Assembly (NCBI GenBank): GCA_964614535.1 | Contig: CAZTOZ010000061.1 | Span: 55,111 to 119,110, forward strand | DNA: 64,000 bases | From: JALSHZ01 sp964614535 | GTDB taxonomy: Bacteria; Pseudomonadota; Gammaproteobacteria; UWMA-0217 | Direction of reading: 5' to 3' | In this document: piece after piece, positions 9,843-18,546 of the stretch | Numbering within the stretch: the first letter of the stretch is position 1 | Layout: each line of letters starts with the position of its first letter | Notes under the pieces: generated by a model | Seen by the model: only the letters and a program-made list of their open reading frames with translations | Told to the model about the DNA's origin: nothing | Databases searched by the model: none | Position numbers and translations under genes: made by a program

Positions 9843-10145
9843 TCAGCCGACCTTGGCCGCTTTCCCCTTCTTCCTTGCGCGCTGGCGGCGCACCTCCTTG
9901 GGATCGCAGGTGATCGGCCGGTAGATCTCGACACGGTCGTGCTCCCGCAGCACGGTGTCACGGGGCATGATCTTGCCGTAGATGCCCATCTTGTCGTGGT
10001 CGATGTCGATCTGGGGAAAATGGTCGGCAATGGCGGACATCTTCACCGCCTCGATCAACGTCGTGCCCGGCGCCACCTCCAGTGCGATCACCTCCTGCTC
10101 CTCCGGCAACGCATAGGCCACTTCCACCGGGATGCGGCTAGCCAT
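9843..10145 (-). CDS. rnfH: RnfH family ubiquitin-like protein (RatB)
   Basis: This is a small beta-grasp protein of the RnfH/UPF0125 family. The core reads PVEVAYALPEEQEVIALEV then LEADRV-type segments ending in RVEIYRPITCDPKEVRRQRA, the conserved family C-terminus. It has 100 residues from ATG 10145. It overlaps the end of ratA by 8 bp, and the pair ratA-rnfH is conserved across gammaproteobacteria. Its molecular role is not settled. Confidence 0.92.
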   Translation of the reverse strand: MASRIPVEVAYALPEEQEVIALEVAPGTTLIEAVKMSAIADHFPQIDIDHDKMGIYGKIMPRDTVLREHDRVEIYRPITCDPKEVRRQRARKKGKAAKVG

Positions 10146-10572
10146 AGACCTTCCTCGCACGCTCGACAAAGGCATCCACCAGCGAATTGGCCACGGTGTT
10201 GAAGACCGGGCCGATGGCCATGCTGACCAGACGGCTGGAGAACTCGTAGTCCAGCTCCAGCATCACCTTGCAGGCCTCCCCCCCCTTGAGCGGCTGAAAC
10301 AGCCAGTGCCCGTGCAGATGCCTGAACGGCCCCTCCACCAGCGACATCTCGATCCGCTGCGGTGGCGTCAGCAGATTGCGGGTGGTGAAGGCCTTGTGAA
10401 TCCCGCCCTTGGCCAGTTCGACGCAACCGGTGACGACATCGCCTTCGCGCGAGATCTCTTTCGCCGCGGCGCACCAGGGAAGAAACGCGGGATAGGCCTC
10501 GACGTCGTCGACGAGCCGGAACATCTGTTCCGGCGTATAGGGAACGATGGCGTGTCGGCTGATCGTGGGCAT
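10138..10572 (-). CDS. ratA: RatA/COQ10 family START-like protein
   Basis: This 144-residue START-fold protein belongs to the polyketide cyclase/COQ10 family. In E. coli RatA has been described as blocking 70S ribosome association; the family is also proposed to bind ubiquinone-like lipids. The N-terminus MPTISRHAIVPYTPEQMFRL and the stretch VDDVEAYPAFLPWC are diagnostic. ATG at 10572 overlaps the TGA of the upstream transporter gene by one base, pointing to translational coupling. rnfH follows with an 8-bp overlap. Confidence 0.94.
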   Translation of the reverse strand: MPTISRHAIVPYTPEQMFRLVDDVEAYPAFLPWCAAAKEISREGDVVTGCVELAKGGIHKAFTTRNLLTPPQRIEMSLVEGPFRHLHGHWLFQPLKGGEACKVMLELDYEFSSRLVSMAIGPVFNTVANSLVDAFVERARKVYG

Positions 10573-11933
10573 CAGATCAGGCCCACCGAGTTGAGGAAGA
10601 TGGCGACCACCGCCACCGGGGTGAGGAAGCGGATGAGGAAGTGCCACCATTGGAACAGCGCACCATCGGGCATCTCCAACTCGTCGAGCAGATGTTCGCG
10701 CCGCATCACCCAGGCAACGAAGATCGAAATCAGCAGGCCACCGAGCGGCAGCAGGATGTTGGTGGTCAGAAAATCGAGGTTGTCGAAGAAGGTGCGCCCC
10801 AGCCACGTCACCTCGCTCCATTCGTTGAACGACAGCACGGTGCCGATACCGAGCAGCCAGGCGACGAAACCGGTCAGCATCGCCGCCGTCACCCGCTCCA
10901 TGCCACGGTTCTCCACCAGCCAGGTGACGGCCGGCTCGATCAGCGAGATCGCCGACGACCAGGCGGCAAAGGTCAGCATGATGAAAAACAGCGTGCCGAT
11001 GACGACGCCGCCCGGCATCTGACCGAACGCCAGCGGCAGTGTCTGGAAGATCAGCCCCGGCCCCGCACCGGCCTCCAGCCCCTGGGCAAAGACGATCGGA
11101 AAGATCGCCAGCCCCGCCAGCAGCGCCACGACGGTATCGGCGATCGCCACCACCAGCGTGACCTGGCCGATGGAGACATGACTGGGAAGATAGGAGCCGT
11201 AGATCATGATCGCTCCCATCCCCAGAGAGAGCGTGAAGAAGGCGTGCCCCATGGCAATGAGGACACTCTCACCGGTGAGCTTGCTGAAGTCGGGCTGAAA
11301 CATGAACTCGACGGCGCGGGCGAAATCGCCCTGGGCGATCGCATACCCCACCAACAGCACCAGAATGACGAACAGCAGCGGCATCAATACGCTGACGGCA
11401 CGCTCCAGACCGTGACGGACACCACGGGCAACGACCGCCACGGTCATCACGATGAAGAGGGTGTGCCATCCCAGCAGCTTCTCCCAGTCACCGACCAGCC
11501 CGCCGAACAACGCCCCCACGCCCTGCTTGTCGATGCCGGTGAAAGCACCGGTGGCGGCCCGCTCGATATAGGCCAGCGCCCAACCGGCGATGACGCTGTA
11601 GAACGAGAGGATAAGGAACCCGGCCACCACCCCCATGATGCCGAGCCAGCGCCAAGCAGGGCTGGCCCCGGCTTCCCGCGCCAGCGTCGCCATCGTATTC
11701 ATCGGACTCTGACGCCCCCGGCGGCCCAGCAGGATCTCCGCCACCATGATCGGGATCCCGACCAGCGCGATGCACAGGAGATAGACCAGCACAAAAGCGC
11801 CACCGCCGTTTTCACCGGTGATATAAGGGAACTTCCAGATATTGCCGAGACCGACGGCCGACCCGGTGGCCGCGAGAATGAAAGCCAGCTTGCCGGACCA
11901 CTGTCCATGAACCGATCTGGTATCCGTCGCCAT
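10572..11933 (-). CDS. Sodium-dependent transporter of the NSS (SNF) family
   Basis: This is an inner-membrane sodium-coupled symporter, probably for amino acids. TM1 holds the NSS signature GSAVGLGNIWKFPYITGENG at about residues 24-43. The 453 residues hold roughly 11-12 hydrophobic segments and end in a short tail, FLNSVGLI. The substrate cannot be told from the sequence. It is the first gene of a likely operon with ratA and rnfH, an unusual partner for that pair, and is divergent from smpB. Confidence 0.93.
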   Translation of the reverse strand: MATDTRSVHGQWSGKLAFILAATGSAVGLGNIWKFPYITGENGGGAFVLVYLLCIALVGIPIMVAEILLGRRGRQSPMNTMATLAREAGASPAWRWLGIMGVVAGFLILSFYSVIAGWALAYIERAATGAFTGIDKQGVGALFGGLVGDWEKLLGWHTLFIVMTVAVVARGVRHGLERAVSVLMPLLFVILVLLVGYAIAQGDFARAVEFMFQPDFSKLTGESVLIAMGHAFFTLSLGMGAIMIYGSYLPSHVSIGQVTLVVAIADTVVALLAGLAIFPIVFAQGLEAGAGPGLIFQTLPLAFGQMPGGVVIGTLFFIMLTFAAWSSAISLIEPAVTWLVENRGMERVTAAMLTGFVAWLLGIGTVLSFNEWSEVTWLGRTFFDNLDFLTTNILLPLGGLLISIFVAWVMRREHLLDELEMPDGALFQWWHFLIRFLTPVAVVAIFLNSVGLI

Positions 11934-12075
11934 GCGCTATCCCCCGTCGATGCTTGTTGTTGAGCCGATTGGCCGCCGTGGACGGCGTCCATGATAAATA
12001 ACCGCGACGTGATCGCCAATGAACCCGGTGGATGAGGCGGACGAGGCCTGCCGTCGGGTAGTGCCGGTGGCGGCG

Positions 12076-12104
12076 CTGTCCGCGGCCGGCAACGGCGTTA
12101 TAAT
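12076..12104 (+). promoter_or_regulatory. Promoter of smpB giving a nearly leaderless mRNA
   Basis: A perfect TATAAT lies at 12099-12104, and a weak -35 (CTGTCC, 12076-12081) lies 17 bases upstream. A start site seven bases after the -10 falls on the A of the smpB ATG at 12111. No ribosome binding site can fit before that ATG on such a transcript. Confidence 0.5.
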
Positions 12105-12110
12105 GCCCGG

Positions 12111-12578
12111 ATGGCCAAACAAAAGAAAAAATCACCCGCGACCATCGTGCAAAACCGCCGCGCGCGCTTCGACTACCAGATCGACGACACCTACGAGGCC
12201 GGCCTGGTACTGGAGGGGTGGGAGGTCAAGAGCCTGCGCGAGGGCCGCGCCCAGCTGGCCGAGAGCTACGCCTTCATCAAGGATGGCGAAGCCTGGATCA
12301 CCGGGATGCAGATCACGCCGTTGTTGTCGGCTTCCACCCACATCAAGCCCGACCCGGTGCGGCCACGCAAGCTGTTGCTGCATCGCGAGGAGATCGACAA
12401 GCTGCTCGGTGCCACCGAGCGCAAGGGCTACACGCTGGTGCCGATGTCGCTCTACTGGAAGAATGGCCGCGCCAAGCTGGCGCTCGGCCTCGGCAAGGGC
12501 AAGAAGGCACACGACAAACGCGCCACCGAGAAGGAGCGCGACTGGCAGCGACAGAAGGCCCGGATCCTGAAGCACTAG
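12111..12578 (+). CDS. smpB: SsrA-binding protein SmpB
   Basis: SmpB carries tmRNA to stalled ribosomes for trans-translation. The sequence begins [20 protein letters not shown] and continues with the OB-fold signature [18 protein letters not shown] and the tmRNA-binding loop. The C-terminal tail [20 protein letters not shown] is the basic helix that enters the decoding centre. It has 155 residues, normal. The partner ssrA gene is not in the window. A repeat element starts 12 bp after the stop. Confidence 0.98.
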   Translation: MAKQKKKSPATIVQNRRARFDYQIDDTYEAGLVLEGWEVKSLREGRAQLAESYAFIKDGEAWITGMQITPLLSASTHIKPDPVRPRKLLLHREEIDKLLGATERKGYTLVPMSLYWKNGRAKLALGLGKGKKAHDKRATEKERDWQRQKARILKH

Positions 12579-12589
12579 CGACGGTGCCC

Positions 12590-12833
12590 AGCCCGAACAT
12601 TCCACGAGAACGCGGAACACCAATCATAACGCCATGATTTATAAAAAAATCATGGATATCCACAAGATGAAAAGCACCACCGACACCGCTATGCGGTTCT
12701 TGGAAAAGTCTCAGCGGCCATTCTGCCCGATCCGCCGGTAACCATGGCGACGACCATGCTTTTCGGCGAATCGAACAAAACCGCCTCGCCAGGATTTCCC
12801 CAAAATCCCACATTTTCATGGAGCATTCGGGCT
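12590..12833 (-). mobile_element. MITE-like repeat, copy 2 (complete, 244 bp with terminal inverted repeats)
   Basis: The ends are AGCCCGAACATTCCACGAGA at 12590 and, inverted at 12833, AGCCCGAATGCTCCATGAAA: imperfect terminal inverted repeats about 23 bp long. Its halves match copy 1 (9449-9595) and copy 3 (60786-60929). It has no reading frame of its own. It contains an internal palindrome CCATGATTT/AAATCATGG at 12633-12656. It fills the gap between convergent smpB and dnaQ, and its right end overlaps the TAG stop of dnaQ. I infer a non-autonomous transposable element; no parent transposase is in the window. Confidence 0.7.
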
Positions 12834-13548
12834 AGCCATCCTCTCCCCGCCACAATACCGCGCCGCCGGACGCCTTGGCGATCACCTCCAGCATCGCATC
12901 ATGGGCATGGCGCTCGGCATCGCTGGCGGCGATCACCGGCAATGGCCCGGCGCGCTCGATTCTGACGGTGCCGTGGTCGGCCGACTCCTGATCCGGCGTC
13001 TCCTCCTCTTCATCCAGCAGCAGGCTGCTCTGGCCTCCGGTCATCGCCAGATAGACGTCGGCGAGAATCCGTGCATCGAGCAGCGCCCCGTGATACTGGC
13101 GACTGGAGTTGTCCACGTCGAGGCGCTTGCACAACGCATCGAGACTGTTGCGCTGGCCAGGGTAGCGGCTGCGGGCCATCACCAGGCTGTCGGTGATGGT
13201 GCAGTAGTCCTCGATCCTGCCCCACTGCCCGCCGAGCAGGTCGAGTTCGTGATTGATGAAACCGACGTCGAACGGCGCGTTGTGGATGATGAGTTCGGCG
13301 CCACGGACGTAGTCGATGAAATCCTCGACGACGTCGGCCATGCGCGGCTTGTCGGCGAGAAACTCGTTGCTGATGCCATGCACCGCCAGCGCGCCCTCGT
13401 CCACTTCGCGGTCGGGTTGCAGGTACTGGTGGTAATCGTTGCCGGTGACGCGGCGGTTGACCAGCTCGACACAACCGATCTCGATGATGCGGTGGCCCTC
13501 TTTCGGCTCCAGGCCAGTGGTCTCGGTATCGAGTACGATCTGTCGCAT
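12832..13548 (-). CDS. dnaQ: DNA polymerase III epsilon subunit (proofreading exonuclease)
   Basis: This is the 3'-5' exonuclease of the replicase. Exo I is LDTETTGLEPKEGHRIIEIG at the N-terminus, Exo II includes HNAPFDVGFINHEL near residue 93, and Exo III is the HGALLDARILADVYL segment near residue 155. These supply the DEDDh catalytic set. It has 238 residues. The stop codon TAG is shared with the terminus of the repeat element 12590-12833, so the natural C-terminus may have been altered by an insertion. It lies 9 bp after rnhA on the same strand. Confidence 0.97.
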   Translation of the reverse strand: MRQIVLDTETTGLEPKEGHRIIEIGCVELVNRRVTGNDYHQYLQPDREVDEGALAVHGISNEFLADKPRMADVVEDFIDYVRGAELIIHNAPFDVGFINHELDLLGGQWGRIEDYCTITDSLVMARSRYPGQRNSLDALCKRLDVDNSSRQYHGALLDARILADVYLAMTGGQSSLLLDEEEETPDQESADHGTVRIERAGPLPVIAASDAERHAHDAMLEVIAKASGGAVLWRGEDG

Positions 13549-13557
13549 CGGGCGCTC

Positions 13558-13998
13558 CTACAGCAGTTCGTCGATCGCGCGGTTGGCAAGCGCATCGACG
13601 CGCTCGTTGCCGGCATGGCCGCTGTGACCACGCACCCAGCGCCATTCGATGTCGAAACGTGACACCAGCTCGTCCAGCCGGCGCCACAGGTCTTCGTTCT
13701 TCACCGGCTGGCGATTGGCGGTCTTCCAGTTGCGTTTCTTCCAGCCCGCGAGCCATTTGGTGATACCGTCCATCAGATAGCGGGAATCGGTGGTCAGCAC
13801 GATGGGATAGCGGTCGTGTCGCAGACTTTCGAGGGCATTGATCGCCGCCAGCAGTTCCATCCGGTTGTTGGTGGTTTCGGCCTCGGCGCCATAGAGCTCC
13901 TTCTCCCGGTCGCCAAAGACCAGCAGCGCGCCCCAGCCACCAGGGCCGGGGTTGCCCCGGCAGGCGCCGTCGGTGTAGATCTCAATCTTTCGTGACAC
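13558..13998 (-). CDS. rnhA: Ribonuclease HI
   Basis: RNase HI cleaves the RNA strand of RNA-DNA hybrids. The catalytic residues are visible: D in [17 protein letters not shown] in [14 protein letters not shown] in TTDSRYL, and the final D in [15 protein letters not shown]. It has 146 residues. It overlaps the upstream methyltransferase gene by 17 bp and precedes dnaQ on the same strand. In E. coli rnhA and dnaQ are divergent; here they are co-directional. Confidence 0.98.
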   Translation of the reverse strand: MSRKIEIYTDGACRGNPGPGGWGALLVFGDREKELYGAEAETTNNRMELLAAINALESLRHDRYPIVLTTDSRYLMDGITKWLAGWKKRNWKTANRQPVKNEDLWRRLDELVSRFDIEWRWVRGHSGHAGNERVDALANRAIDELL

Positions 13999-14701
13999 GC
14001 TCGACTCCCCGCGCGGCCGGCTCCGCCATGCCGCCGGCGATCAGCCGCGGTCGCGATCGCCATGGCTTCTCCAGCGGCGTCAGCGTCGCCACCCGCTTGC
14101 GCGCCAGCAGCGCGTAGCCGCCAGCGACATTGGCCGCCAGCAGCGTGGCCAGCCGCGCCATTTTCGGCGAGCGCTGCAGCCAAGCGGGAAACCGCGGCTC
14201 GATCATCCCGAGCAACTCGGCATACTGGATCTCGAAGCCGAGGACATTGAGCCAGTCCTTGACCCGCCACTGGGAATAGAGACGGTAGGGTCGCCGCCGC
14301 AGCTGCTGCCAGGCGGCCCAGAGCGTCCAGGAGTCGATCCCCACCACCAGCAACCGTCCCTCCGGCACGAGGATGCGCTCGATCTCGCGCAGCAGCCGAT
14401 GGGGATCGTCCACGTACTCCAGGGTATGGGCGACGATGACGATATCGACCGAATCGCTGGCGAACGGCAGCGCGGCCGGATCGCAACGCAACTCGCCACT
14501 GTCCCGATCCGCGACCAGGCGATGGTTGATCCGCAGACGGTCCAGCAACACCCTGCCCGGTGGCAGCGAGCCGATTTGCACGGCGTGAAAGCCGAAGACG
14601 CCCTGCAACCAGGGATCGAGTATCAGTTGCAGGTTGCGGCTGAATGTACGACCCTGCGCCGAGTCGTACCACTGCGCCAACAATGCCTTTTCATCGACCA
14701 T
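13982..14701 (-). CDS. SAM-dependent methyltransferase-like protein (YafS type)
   Basis: The 239-residue protein has a class I methyltransferase fold, seen from [20 protein letters not shown] and the post-motif [14 protein letters not shown]. Motif I (the glycine-rich SAM loop, normally like DLGCGTG) is not present; the corresponding region reads [17 protein letters not shown]. Activity is therefore uncertain. The place next to rnhA and opposite mltD matches yafS in E. coli, where gloB normally sits between; here gloB is absent. It overlaps rnhA by 17 bp. Confidence 0.85.
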   Translation of the reverse strand: MVDEKALLAQWYDSAQGRTFSRNLQLILDPWLQGVFGFHAVQIGSLPPGRVLLDRLRINHRLVADRDSGELRCDPAALPFASDSVDIVIVAHTLEYVDDPHRLLREIERILVPEGRLLVVGIDSWTLWAAWQQLRRRPYRLYSQWRVKDWLNVLGFEIQYAELLGMIEPRFPAWLQRSPKMARLATLLAANVAGGYALLARKRVATLTPLEKPWRSRPRLIAGGMAEPAARGVERVTKD

Positions 14702-14977
14702 GACACCCTCGTCGACTGCCGTTACACCACCCCAAAATCCGCCCTATGTCACCCATGCGCTACAGACAATCGTGTTCTGTCTTGATTACTTCACAGTTTC
14801 CCATTAGTTTTCACCGGCTTACCATTCGACGGATTACGCTGGAAAACGAACCCGGCGCCCGGCCCGCGGTCTAACAGGCTGTCACGCAGCCCGTAGTTCG
14901 TCGACGGCCGCCCGCATCGGGCGTCGCCGGCAAGCCATGGGGCCTGCCGGCAGTTTACTACAAAGGCAAAGAAGAAA

Positions 14978-16180
14978 ATGCACCAACGACCGACCGACTC
15001 AGGAAGACACACGATCACAACACGGTTTCTGCTGGCGGCGCTGCTTGGCATCGCCACCTGGCCGGCCATCGGCGCCGACATGAAAGACACACAGGCGTCG
15101 CTTGCCTTTGCGCCGCGCCCAGCCACGCCGCCACTGGAGCTGATGACCATCAAGGCCAGCGCCCTGGTGCCCACCTCCAGCGAGAAATCACTGCCTCCAC
15201 AGCGCACCGTTTGGGACCGGATCCGCAGCCAGGGCAACTTCTTCTTCGATGCGGACGACCACCGCATTCGCCAGGAGATGAAGCGCTATACCAAGAATCG
15301 GCGTTATCTGTTCCAGGTGACCGAGCGCGCGGAACCCTATCTCTACTACATCGTCGAGGAGCTCGACAAGGCCGGCCTGCCGCTGGAGCTGGCCCTGCTG
15401 CCCATCGTCGAGAGTGCCTACAAGATCGACGCCCGCTCCAAACACGGAGCCCTGGGGTTGTGGCAATTCATCTCCCCCACCGCCAAGGTCTACGGGCTGA
15501 AGCGCGACTGGTGGTACGAAGGCCGCCAGGATCTGCAGGCTTCGACCCGGGCGGCGATCCAGTATCTCAAGGATCTGCGGGACATGTTCGATGGTGACTG
15601 GCTGCTGGCGCTGGCCGCCTACAACGCCGGCGAACGCAACGTCAAGGCCGCCATCGAGCGCAATCGGAAACGCGGCAGGGGCACCAGTTTCTGGGATCTG
15701 AAACTGCCGGCCGAGACGACAGCCTATGTGCCCCGTTTCCTGGCGGTGCTGGCGATCATCGAGAACCCGGATGCCTACGGCATCGAGATCTGGCCGGTGG
15801 CCGACGATCCCTATTTCATCCCCGTCGATGCCGGCGGCAAGGTCCGGCTATCGTCGTTGGCGCGGGAATATGCCGTCGACAGCGAGACGCTGCATAACCT
15901 CAATGCCGGTTTCCGACGCAAGATGACCCCGCCCAAGGGGCGGCACACCGTCCTGCTGCCCGTCGCCGAATCGAGCCAGATCGCCCACCAGGAGGCCGGC
16001 CGCTTCATTCGCGCCACCTATCGCGAACCCAGCGGCATTCGCCACAAGGTGCGCTCGGGCGACACTTTGAGCATGATCAGCCGGAAATACGGCGTGCCGG
16101 TCAAACACATCAAGCGCAACAACGAATTGCGCAGCGACCACATCCGCATCGGCCAGGAGCTCTGGATTCCCGAGTCGTAG
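14978..16180 (+). CDS. mltD: Membrane-bound lytic transglycosylase D with LysM
   Basis: This enzyme cuts peptidoglycan between MurNAc and GlcNAc. A signal segment TTRFLLAALLGIATWPAIGA lies at residues 14-33. The SLT domain spans about residues 110-260, with the catalytic Glu in LPIVESAYKIDARSKHGALG and the conserved AAYNAGERNV. A degenerate LysM follows at about 285-330, and a clear LysM, VRSGDTLSMISRKYGVPVKH, ends the protein. No lipobox Cys is seen in the signal, unlike E. coli MltD. It has 400 residues. A 276-bp gap separates it from the divergent methyltransferase gene. Confidence 0.93.
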   Translation: MHQRPTDSGRHTITTRFLLAALLGIATWPAIGADMKDTQASLAFAPRPATPPLELMTIKASALVPTSSEKSLPPQRTVWDRIRSQGNFFFDADDHRIRQEMKRYTKNRRYLFQVTERAEPYLYYIVEELDKAGLPLELALLPIVESAYKIDARSKHGALGLWQFISPTAKVYGLKRDWWYEGRQDLQASTRAAIQYLKDLRDMFDGDWLLALAAYNAGERNVKAAIERNRKRGRGTSFWDLKLPAETTAYVPRFLAVLAIIENPDAYGIEIWPVADDPYFIPVDAGGKVRLSSLAREYAVDSETLHNLNAGFRRKMTPPKGRHTVLLPVAESSQIAHQEAGRFIRATYREPSGIRHKVRSGDTLSMISRKYGVPVKHIKRNNELRSDHIRIGQELWIPES

Positions 16181-16187
16181 CCGGCAC

Positions 16188-16217
16188 ATCGGCCGGGGCC
16201 GTGGCACCCCGGCCGAT
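16188..16217. repeat. Perfect 11-bp inverted repeat just after mltD
   Basis: ATCGGCCGGGG at 16188-16198 is inverted perfectly at 16207-16217 with an 8-base loop, starting 7 bp after the mltD stop. It would make a very GC-rich RNA hairpin. No T-run follows, so it is either a non-canonical terminator or an element that stabilises the mRNA end. Confidence 0.55.
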
Positions 16218-16368
16218 ACCACGACAGTACGGTGATCTCGCTCGCAGCCCGTCCGCAACCCCCGCTCCCGCGCCGATCGAAACCCGATCGGGTTCGCAGC
16301 CTCCCCCGCCACGCGCTGTCAAGCTCTCCCGCTATAACAACAACGCCAGCCAGGACAGAGCCACCAGC

Positions 16369-17451
16369 ATGAATGTACAGAACTACCGGGCCACCATTGC
16401 GCAGTACGTCCCGATCAACTCCCTGTCGCAAAAGCATTTCGAGATTCTGCTGAGCAAGGCTGAAATCGTCGAACTGCACAAGAACCGCACACTGTTTCGC
16501 CGCGGTGACGTGGACAAGTCACACTTCTATCTGCTCGAGGGCGAACTGGCCGTCGAATCGGCCGGTGGGGAAAAAACCGTCATCACCGCCGGCACGGAAG
16601 AGGCAAAGCAGCCTCTGGCACAGCACCAGCCACGCCAGGCGACCGTCACCGCACTGACCCCCGCCGTCTGCCTCAAGATCGAGAGCAAGTCCCTCGACAT
16701 GATGCTGGCATGGGACAACGCCAGCAACTACACCGTCGAGGAGGTGACGCCCGAAACCACGCTGGATCCGGTGGACTGGATGGGCAACCTGCTGAAAAAC
16801 CACGTCTTTCAGAAAATCCATCCACTCAACCTGCAGGCCTTCTTCATGCAGCTGGAGCAAGTCAACCACCGCAAGGGCGACAAGATACTCGAGCAGGGGG
16901 CAACCGGTGACTATTTCTACGTGATCGCCAGCGGCAGCGTCGATATCATCCACACCAGCAAGACCTGCCCCGAAGGCATGCTGCTGGCAACGCTCAACAC
17001 CGGCGAGTTCTTCGGCGTCGACGCGCTGATCTCCAACACCCCCCGCTCCGCATCGGCCATCATGAAGACCGACGGCTCGCTGATGCGCCTGTCCAAGGCG
17101 CAGTTCCTGGAACTGGTGACGAAGCCGATCATCCGCGAAATCGCCTATGCCGACGCCGTGAAACTGGTGGACTCGGGCAAGGCCGTGCTGCTCGACGTCC
17201 GCCTGCAGGTCGAACACAAGTATGCAAACCTGCGCAACAGCGTGAACCTGCCGCTGGTGTTCCTGCGCCTGAAACACCATCTGCTGGACCACAACAAGCT
17301 CTATATCACCTACTGCGACACCGGAGGGCGCAGCGCCGCGGCCGCGTTCCTGTTGCAGAACTACGGCTACAACGCCTGCGTCCTAGAGGGCGGCATGCAG
17401 GCGATCGACCACACCGCCCAGAACGAGGCGAAGCAGCCCGAAACCGCGTAG
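16369..17451 (+). CDS. Double cyclic-nucleotide-binding domain protein fused to rhodanese
   Basis: The 360-residue protein has two CAP-like cyclic-nucleotide-binding domains (about residues 15-120 and 135-255) and a C-terminal rhodanese domain (about 265-350). The second CNB domain shows ILEQGATGDYFYVIASGSV and the cassette GEFFGVDALISNTPRSASA, where the usual FGE is FGV followed by D. The first cassette is reduced to QPRQATVTAL. The rhodanese keeps its active Cys in ITYCDTGGRSAAAA. There is no DNA-binding domain, so it is not a CRP-type regulator. ATG at 16369 begins just before the first domain. A phosphatase, an FHA protein and an HD protein follow. Confidence 0.9.
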   Translation: MNVQNYRATIAQYVPINSLSQKHFEILLSKAEIVELHKNRTLFRRGDVDKSHFYLLEGELAVESAGGEKTVITAGTEEAKQPLAQHQPRQATVTALTPAVCLKIESKSLDMMLAWDNASNYTVEEVTPETTLDPVDWMGNLLKNHVFQKIHPLNLQAFFMQLEQVNHRKGDKILEQGATGDYFYVIASGSVDIIHTSKTCPEGMLLATLNTGEFFGVDALISNTPRSASAIMKTDGSLMRLSKAQFLELVTKPIIREIAYADAVKLVDSGKAVLLDVRLQVEHKYANLRNSVNLPLVFLRLKHHLLDHNKLYITYCDTGGRSAAAAFLLQNYGYNACVLEGGMQAIDHTAQNEAKQPETA

Positions 17452-17705
17452 CAGTCCCCCCGGCCGGCCGCTCTCCCGGGCCGCTGGCCAGCCCGATCCA
17501 GCCACCGAATACAAGCCCAAATCTGTCGGCCCGTTCATATTCCTTGGCTGTCTATGGTTGTCCGCTTCCTCTATAATGCCGCTGTTTGTCAGATTGGCCG
17601 CCGTCATCGGTCGATGGTGACGCAGGGATGACCGGTCCCTCTCCCGCCCTCGGCGAGGATCTCTTTCGCATAGCGTAGATCAGGGTTGGACACAACCTGG
17701 AGAAC

Positions 17706-18536
17706 ATGGATTTAACTGGAATACTCGAGATTGCTGGCAGGACCGATACGGGACGGGTCCGCGAGCAGAACGAGGACAGTATCGGTGAAGAGATCGAGCT
17801 GGGCACCGTTGTGCTTGCCGACGGCATGGGCGGCTACCACGGCGGCGAGGTGGCCAGCGCGATTGCCGTCAATACCATCCTGAATCACCTGCACGAGCAT
17901 CTGCCGGGCATCAGAACCGCACAGATCGACAAGCGCACCGGCTATTGCCTCGAGACGCTCATCTGCCAAGCGGCGATCGAGCAGGCCAATGCCACCATCG
18001 TCAAGGCGGCGCAGACCCAGCCCCAGTACCGAGGCATGGGCACGACGATCGTGGTCGGGATCTTTTTCGACAACAAGTTGTCCGTCAGTCATGTTGGCGA
18101 CTCGCGGATGTACCGCTTCCGTGACAACCGTCTGGAACAGATGACGGCCGACCACACCCTGCTGCAGGAGCTGGTCGACCGTGGTTTCTATACGGAGGAG
18201 GAAGCCAACGAAAGCCTGAACAAGAATCTTGTGACTCGTGCACTCGGGGTGGAAAGCGAGGTCGTGATAGACATGCATGAAACTGCGGTCGAACCCGGCG
18301 ACATCTACCTGCTGTGCTCGGACGGCCTCACCGACATGGTCTCCGATCAGGAAATATCCGCGACGATCAAGACGTTCATCAACAACCTCCAGGACATCGC
18401 CGACAACCTGGTGGAACTGGCAAACGAACATGGCGGCCGGGACAACGTATCGGTTGTGCTGGCCAGGCCGCTGAAACCCTTCCCGGCCCCGCCGGAGAAC
18501 TGGTTCCGGCGGCTGCTCAAACTCATTATCCAATAA
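17706..18536 (+). CDS. PP2C-family (PPM) protein serine/threonine phosphatase
   Basis: This is a soluble manganese-dependent phosphatase. The metal-binding motifs are in order: RTDTGRVREQNEDS, VLADGMGGYHGGEVAS, VSHVGDSRMYRFRDNRLEQM, LCSDGLTDMVSDQEI and HGGRDNVSVVLA. It has 276 residues with a short C-terminal extension, PAPPENWFRRLLKLIIQ. GGAG sits just before the ATG. A TATAAT lies at 17572-17577 with a poor -35. An FHA gene follows 10 bp later, so the pair is one unit. No Ser/Thr kinase is present in the window. Confidence 0.94.
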   Translation: MDLTGILEIAGRTDTGRVREQNEDSIGEEIELGTVVLADGMGGYHGGEVASAIAVNTILNHLHEHLPGIRTAQIDKRTGYCLETLICQAAIEQANATIVKAAQTQPQYRGMGTTIVVGIFFDNKLSVSHVGDSRMYRFRDNRLEQMTADHTLLQELVDRGFYTEEEANESLNKNLVTRALGVESEVVIDMHETAVEPGDIYLLCSDGLTDMVSDQEISATIKTFINNLQDIADNLVELANEHGGRDNVSVVLARPLKPFPAPPENWFRRLLKLIIQ

Positions 18537-18546
18537 CGGGTGCGTT

